A stretch of DNA of 9,620 nt from Pseudorhodobacter sp. Its GTDB lineage: Bacteria > Pseudomonadota > Alphaproteobacteria > Rhodobacterales > Rhodobacteraceae. The stretch is taken from assembly GCA_014378345.1 (NCBI GenBank), contig JACMNW010000292.1, positions 1-9,620 of the forward strand, in the 5' to 3' direction. Shown piece by piece: positions 5,928 through 9,620 of the stretch; the first letter of the stretch is position 1, and each line of letters begins with the position of its first letter. The notes under the pieces were generated by a model. That model saw only the letters and a list, made by a program, of their open reading frames with translations, had not been told where the DNA came from and ran no database searches. The translations under genes were made by a program, and so were the position numbers.

Positions 5928-8555
5928 CTACTCCGCCACGGTCTTCGCCTTGGCGGGGGCTTTCTTGACCGCAGGTTTTTTCGCCGCCGCCTTCGCCACA
6001 GGCTTCTTCACAGCGGTCTTTTTCACAGCCGGCTTTTTCGCCACCGCTGTTTTGGCGGCTGGCTTTTTCGCCGAAGCCTTCTTGGCAGGCTTCCCTTTGC
6101 CGGCCTTTTCCGCCACCAATGCCAACGCCTCCTCCAGCGTCACCGTTTCCGGGTCCAGTTCTTTCGGCAGGGTCGCGTTCACTTTGGCCCATTTGACATA
6201 AGGCCCGTATTTCCCCGGCATCACCTGCACCAAGCCGCCATCAGGATGCGCGCCCAATTCCCGCAAGGGGGCTGCCGCCGCACCGCGCCCGCCGCGTGTG
6301 GCTTTTTGCGCCAGCACCTCCACCGCGCGGTTCATGCCGATGCTGAACACTTCTTCAATGTCGGAGACATTGGCGTAGACCGATCCGTGCTTCACATAGG
6401 GGCCAAACCGCCCCAACGCCGCCTCGATCATCACGCCATCGGCTGGGTGCGGGCCAATCTGGCGCGGCAGGTTCAGCAGTTGCAACGCTGACTCCAGCGT
6501 CACACCCTCCTGCGTCCACCCCTTCGGCAGGCTGGTGCGTGGCGGCTTTGGCGCTTCCTCGGTGGCCTCGCCGCGCTGCACGTAAGGGCCAAACCGCCGC
6601 GCGCGCAGAGTGATTTCCAACCCGTTTTCATCTGCACCAAGCGTGCGGCCACCCACCGCGCCGCCTTCTTCACCGCCCGAGATCGGGCGCGTATAGCGGC
6701 ATTCGGGGTAGTTGCCGCAGCCAATGAAGGCAGACCCCGACCGCGCGGTTTTCAGATGCAAACGGCCTGTGCCACAGGTCTGGCACACGCGTGGATCAGA
6801 CCCGTCAGCGCGCAGCGGGTACAAATGCGGCGCTAGAAAATCGTCGATTTTCGTCAGCACTTCGCCGATGCGCAGGTCTGCTGTTTCGGCAATCGCGGCC
6901 GAAAAATCGCGCCAAAACCGGGCGAGAACGTCCTTATAATTGCGGTCGCCCGCCGACACATCATCCAGTTCCGCCTCAAGATCGGCGGTGAAATCGTATT
7001 CGATATACTTGCTGAAATAGTTGGACAGGAACGCCGTCACCAGCCGCCCTTTATCCTCTGGGATCAGGCGGTTTTTATCACGCCGCACATATTCGCGGTC
7101 CACAATCGTAGTCATGATTGACGCATAGGTTGACGGGCGGCCAATACCCAATTCTTCCATCCGTTTGACCAGCGTCGCTTCGGTATAGCGGGGCGGCGGC
7201 TGGGTGAAATGCTGATCTTGTGTCACCGATTTCTTCGCAACCGCCTCGCCTTGCATGATCTGCGGCAAACGGCCTTCATCGTCTTCCTCGTCATCGCGGC
7301 CTTGGTCGTAGATTTTCAGGAAGCCGTCAAACAGCACCACCTGCCCCGTCGCGCGCAGGCCAACTTGAACATCGGGTGACAGCATATCCACCGTGGTCCG
7401 TTCCATCCGCGCGGCTGACATTTGGCTGGCAAGTGTGCGTTTCCAGATCAGATCATACATCTTGCGCTGATCAGCTTCGGTTAATTTCAGGGATTCTGGG
7501 GCCGCCGACATCTCGGTCGGCCGGATACATTCATGCGCCTCCTGCGCGTTCTTGGCTTTGTTTTTATACATGCGCGGGCTGTCGGGCACATAGGTCGGCC
7601 CAAAGCGGCGTTTGATTTCTTCGCGCGCTGCCATTACCGCTTCGGGGGCCATGTCGATGCCGTCGGTGCGCATGTAGGTGATGTAGCCCGCTTCATACAA
7701 ACGCTGGGCGGCGTTCATGCATTGCTTGGCCCCCATGCCAAACTTGCGCGACGCCTCTTGTTGCAGGGTCGAGGTCATGAACGGCGCATAGGGGTTGCGC
7801 GACGCAGGTTTGGCTTCCACCGAATCCACAGAAAATGTTCGAGAAGTGACAGCTTGCACCGCTATTTCAGCCGCCGCAGCGGTCGGAATGTCGAATTTAT
7901 CCAGTTTCTTGCCGCCAAGTATGGTCAGCCTTGCTTCAAATTCTTGGTTGCGCGGGGTGATCAATGTCGCCCCCACCGTCCAGAATTCACGGGCACGAAA
8001 AGCCTCAATCTCCATTTCGCGGTCAACGATCAGGCGCAGGCAAACCGACTGCACCCGGCCCGCCGATTTGGCCCCCGGCAGTTTGCGCCACAACACGGGC
8101 GAAAGTTTGAACCCCACCAGATAATCCAGCGCGCGGCGCGCAAGATAGGCGTCTACCAACGGAACATCGACCTGACGCGGGTTTTTCATCGCCTCCGTCA
8201 CGGCGGCCTTGGTGATGGCGTTAAACGTCACGCGGCTGACCTTGGTGCCCTTTTTCAGGCTGCTCGCCAAAGCTTCCTGAAGGTGCCAGGAAATCGCCTC
8301 ACCCTCCCTGTCAGGGTCGGTCGCAAGGATCAGTTCGTTGTCGGATTTCAACGCCTCGGTAATCGCGCGAATGTGCTTTTTACTATCGGCAGCCACTTCC
8401 CATTTCATCGCGAAATCGTCTTCGGGGTCTACTGACCCATCTTTTGGTGGCAGATCGCGCACATGGCCAAAAGACGCCAAAACGGTATAGTCGGACCCAA
8501 GATATTTGTTGATTGTCTTGGCCTTAGCCGGTGACTCGACGACGACAACTGCCAT
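5928..8555 (-). CDS. topA: DNA topoisomerase I TopA
   Basis: TopA is a type IA topoisomerase that relaxes negative supercoils by a transient single-strand break. The 875 residues begin with a TOPRIM domain: ESPAKAKT with Glu7, then LATDPDREGEA with acidic residues Asp80, Asp82 and Glu84. The active-site tyrosine is Tyr294 in YITYMRTDG (291-299). GIGRPSTYA (470-478) is another conserved core motif. The C-terminal region has one four-cysteine zinc ribbon (Cys591, 594, 613, 619). Three FGPY-type repeats follow, near 654-661, 716-724 and 782-790. A lysine/alanine-rich tail starts near 816. An acidic insert DDEEDDEG (421-428) interrupts the core. ATG 8555 has AGGGA (8565-8561) five bases upstream. 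It is downstream of dprA on the same strand, a conserved alphaproteobacterial pairing, and convergent with choV. Confidence 0.97.
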   Translation of the reverse strand: MAVVVVESPAKAKTINKYLGSDYTVLASFGHVRDLPPKDGSVDPEDDFAMKWEVAADSKKHIRAITEALKSDNELILATDPDREGEAISWHLQEALASSLKKGTKVSRVTFNAITKAAVTEAMKNPRQVDVPLVDAYLARRALDYLVGFKLSPVLWRKLPGAKSAGRVQSVCLRLIVDREMEIEAFRAREFWTVGATLITPRNQEFEARLTILGGKKLDKFDIPTAAAAEIAVQAVTSRTFSVDSVEAKPASRNPYAPFMTSTLQQEASRKFGMGAKQCMNAAQRLYEAGYITYMRTDGIDMAPEAVMAAREEIKRRFGPTYVPDSPRMYKNKAKNAQEAHECIRPTEMSAAPESLKLTEADQRKMYDLIWKRTLASQMSAARMERTTVDMLSPDVQVGLRATGQVVLFDGFLKIYDQGRDDEEDDEGRLPQIMQGEAVAKKSVTQDQHFTQPPPRYTEATLVKRMEELGIGRPSTYASIMTTIVDREYVRRDKNRLIPEDKGRLVTAFLSNYFSKYIEYDFTADLEAELDDVSAGDRNYKDVLARFWRDFSAAIAETADLRIGEVLTKIDDFLAPHLYPLRADGSDPRVCQTCGTGRLHLKTARSGSAFIGCGNYPECRYTRPISGGEEGGAVGGRTLGADENGLEITLRARRFGPYVQRGEATEEAPKPPRTSLPKGWTQEGVTLESALQLLNLPRQIGPHPADGVMIEAALGRFGPYVKHGSVYANVSDIEEVFSIGMNRAVEVLAQKATRGGRGAAAAPLRELGAHPDGGLVQVMPGKYGPYVKWAKVNATLPKELDPETVTLEEALALVAEKAGKGKPAKKASAKKPAAKTAVAKKPAVKKTAVKKPVAKAAAKKPAVKKAPAKAKTVAE
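5931..6110 (-). repeat. Lysine/alanine-rich repetitive tail of TopA
   Basis: Residues from about 816 to the end of TopA are nearly all K, A, P, V and T, in degenerate units such as KKPAVKK and KKPAAK. The tail is strongly basic, probably disordered, and likely to hold DNA, as lysine-rich tails of other bacterial TopA proteins are thought to do. At the DNA level it produces alternating GC-rich and T-rich stretches on the plus strand, a composition that makes hairpin-plus-T-run structures likely and gives rise to antisense open frames that are not genes. Confidence 0.7.
6040..6068 (+). terminator. Possible choXWV terminator inside the topA coding region
   Basis: On the plus strand GCCACCGC (6040-6047) pairs with GCGG-C-TGGC (6055-6063), an 8-bp stem with one bulged C (6059) and a seven-base loop. 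TTTTT follows at once (6064-6068). There is no room for a terminator in the two bases between choV and topA, and this is the best intrinsic-terminator-like structure I see downstream of choV, about 115 bases past its stop. It has no T-run in the topA direction. The structure could be a by-product of lysine and alanine codons. Confidence 0.4.
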
Positions 8556-8590
8556 AAGAATCCCTGTTTCAACCGCACCTGCAATATGCC

Positions 8591-8613
8591 GGGGAACATG
8601 TGGGGGGTGGGGG
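8591..8613 (+). other. G-rich tract upstream of topA
   Basis: In the 96-base gap between dprA and topA, the plus strand carries GGGG (8591-8594), then after seven bases GGGGGG, one T and GGGGG (8602-8613). It is 36 or more bases from the topA start and overlaps the possible promoter spacer. The tract gives three clean G-runs plus leftover Gs, so it only partly meets a G-quadruplex pattern. It lies on the template strand for topA transcription. Confidence 0.4.
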
Positions 8614-8623
8614 TGTTTGTCAA
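8595..8623 (-). promoter_or_regulatory. Possible topA promoter
   Basis: The minus strand has a perfect -35 box TTGACA (8623-8618), a 17-base spacer and CATGTT (8600-8595), a 3/6 match to a -10 box. It would start transcription about 30-35 bases before topA. The weak -10 and the C-rich spacer reduce confidence; topA may also be read from upstream together with dprA. Confidence 0.35.
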
Positions 8624-8651
8624 TGGCAGCAGGGAAATCAGCCGTTAAACC

Positions 8652-9620
8652 CTATGCGATCCGCGACAAAAGCCCCCCCGCCTGCCGCTGAATGCGCCCT
8701 TCCAGCTCCAGCGACAACAACTCCGGAGCCACGAACGCCGCAGGCATCGCGAGATCACGGATCAACTGATCCTCCGCCAAAGGGCTTGGCCCCAAACGAT
8801 CCAATATCTTGCTGTGCAGCGCCGCAATTTCAGCCAAAGGACGCCGTGTAGGCACAGGCCCCGGCAACACAGCCCGCGTCACAGGTTCCAAAGCAACAAC
8901 CACGCGCCCACCACCCGCCAGTGCAGGCCGATCCCCGCCCAACGCCTCAATCACATCGGCAGCAGACCTGATCAGCGTCGCCCCATCCCGGATCAGCATA
9001 TTGCACCCGGATGCCCGCGCATCAAACGGATGCCCCGGCACCGCGAACACATCGCGCCCCTGATCCAGCGCATTGCGTGCGGTAATAAGACTGCCGGACC
9101 GCGCCGCTGCTTCCACCACAATCACCGCCTGCGACAGCCCCGATATAATCCGGTTGCGCAGTGGAAAATGCCGCGCCTGCGGTTCCATTCCCATCGGCTG
9201 TTCCGATATCCGGCATCCTTGCACGGCAATCTTGCCCGCCAGTGCGGCATTCTCGGTGGGATAAATCACATCCACCCCACCCGCCTGCACGGCAATGGTG
9301 CCAGTGGCTAACGCAGCCTCATGCGCCTCGGCATCAATGCCGCGTGCCAGACCCGACACCACCACAAACCCCGCCTCCGCCAGCGTTTCCGCCAGCCGCC
9401 GCGCCATGCGCAGGCCCAGCGACGAGGCATTGCGCGCGCCCACCATGGCAATCGCGGGCCGGTTCAACAGTGCCATATCCCCCTGAACCCACAAAACCGG
9501 CGGCGCATCAGGCAAATCCATCAACGCCACAGGATAATCCGCATCGCCAAAACACAGCATTCGCGCCCCCGCCACCCGCGCCTGCGCAATCTCATGGCGT
9601 GCCACCTCAACCGGGCAAAC
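8652..9620 (-). CDS. dprA: DNA-processing protein DprA, 5' end cut off by the window
   Basis: DprA binds single-stranded DNA entering the cell and loads RecA during natural transformation. The frame is open to the right edge (322 visible residues). A GTG at 9605 could be read as a start, but the frame continues past it in family-like sequence (PVEVARHEIAQA), so the N-terminus with its SAM-like domain is probably outside. The Rossmann-like core is clear: MVGARNASSLG (visible 59-69), VVSGLARGID (87-96), AVQAGGVDVIYPTEN (110-124), HFPLRNRIISGLS (151-163), SGSLITA (175-181) and AVPG (193-196). The segment after about 260 (EIAALHSKILDRLG to the end) is the C-terminal winged-helix domain. It is followed by topA after 96 bases on the same strand. 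Natural competence cannot be inferred from this gene alone, as dprA is widespread. Confidence 0.93.
   Translation of the reverse strand, partial: VCPVEVARHEIAQARVAGARMLCFGDADYPVALMDLPDAPPVLWVQGDMALLNRPAIAMVGARNASSLGLRMARRLAETLAEAGFVVVSGLARGIDAEAHEAALATGTIAVQAGGVDVIYPTENAALAGKIAVQGCRISEQPMGMEPQARHFPLRNRIISGLSQAVIVVEAAARSGSLITARNALDQGRDVFAVPGHPFDARASGCNMLIRDGATLIRSAADVIEALGGDRPALAGGGRVVVALEPVTRAVLPGPVPTRRPLAEIAALHSKILDRLGPSPLAEDQLIRDLAMPAAFVAPELLSLELEGRIQRQAGGLLSRIA

Noticed and set aside
6073..6093. 7-bp hairpin GAAGCCT / AGGCTTC in the topA tail
   Set aside because: No T-run follows on either strand within useful distance; likely a by-product of repeated lysine and alanine codons.
5950..6201. 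Plus-strand frame encoding an apparently hydrophobic F/A-rich protein
   Set aside because: It is the reverse complement of the lysine/alanine repeats of TopA (AAG/AAA read as CTT/TTT), so the membrane-like look is an artefact.
7533..8435. 300-codon open frame on the plus strand opposite topA
   Set aside because: It lies wholly antisense to a well-conserved part of TopA, is rich in R, H, Q and G as expected from a GC-biased shadow frame, and shows no recognisable domain.
9596..9605. GTG at 9605 as the real dprA start
   Set aside because: The frame is open beyond it to the window edge with family-like sequence, and the N-terminal domain would be missing; truncation by the window is the simpler reading.
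1..9620. CRISPR array, transposase, integrase, tRNA, rRNA, defence or toxin-antitoxin genes
   Set aside because: Looked for on both strands; none seen. All long conserved frames belong to choline metabolism, TopA, DprA or the hydrolase.

Overview
The window looks like the chromosome of an alphaproteobacterium, most likely of the Rhodobacteraceae/Roseobacter type. It is moderately GC-rich, the protein families match that group, and it carries an alphaproteobacterial TopA with a lysine/alanine-rich tail. The assignment rests on protein and gene-order recognition only; there is no rRNA or other phylogenetic marker. Coding density is very high. I see no mobile element, CRISPR array, tRNA or rRNA, and no gene-free stretch longer than about 100 bases.

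Left part (1-2929, minus strand). BetI, a TetR-type choline-responsive repressor, is followed by BetA, a GMC-family choline dehydrogenase. Then comes an exported alpha/beta hydrolase that runs off the left edge. These three genes are probably co-transcribed leftward, although the inclusion of the hydrolase is uncertain.

Middle (2930-5925). A divergent control region of about 100 bases holds the inverted repeat ATTGACTCGTCAAT, nested inside an outer 8-bp inverted repeat. It separates betI from the rightward choX-choW-choV operon, a choline ABC importer made of periplasmic binding protein, permease and ATPase. ChoX keeps every choline-box residue I could recall from the characterised rhizobial protein, all at one constant offset. 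A strong hairpin with a T-rich tail lies between choX and choW, and choW and choV overlap by ATGA. Together the genes form a choline uptake and oxidation module leading to betaine aldehyde and glycine betaine, used as osmoprotectant or carbon source. The usual partners betB and betC are not in the window.

Right part (5928-9620, minus strand). topA (DNA topoisomerase I) and the 5'-truncated dprA (DNA-processing protein A) are core genes, transcribed leftward and probably together. topA meets choV tail to tail with only two bases between the stop codons. A plausible intrinsic terminator for the choXWV transcript is therefore embedded in the coding sequence of TopA's lysine-rich tail.

I found no clear evidence of a wholly undescribed system. 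The points most worth a second look are the nested operator, the terminator buried in topA, the TTG start of betA coupled to a mini-ORF, and the exported hydrolase attached to the choline genes.
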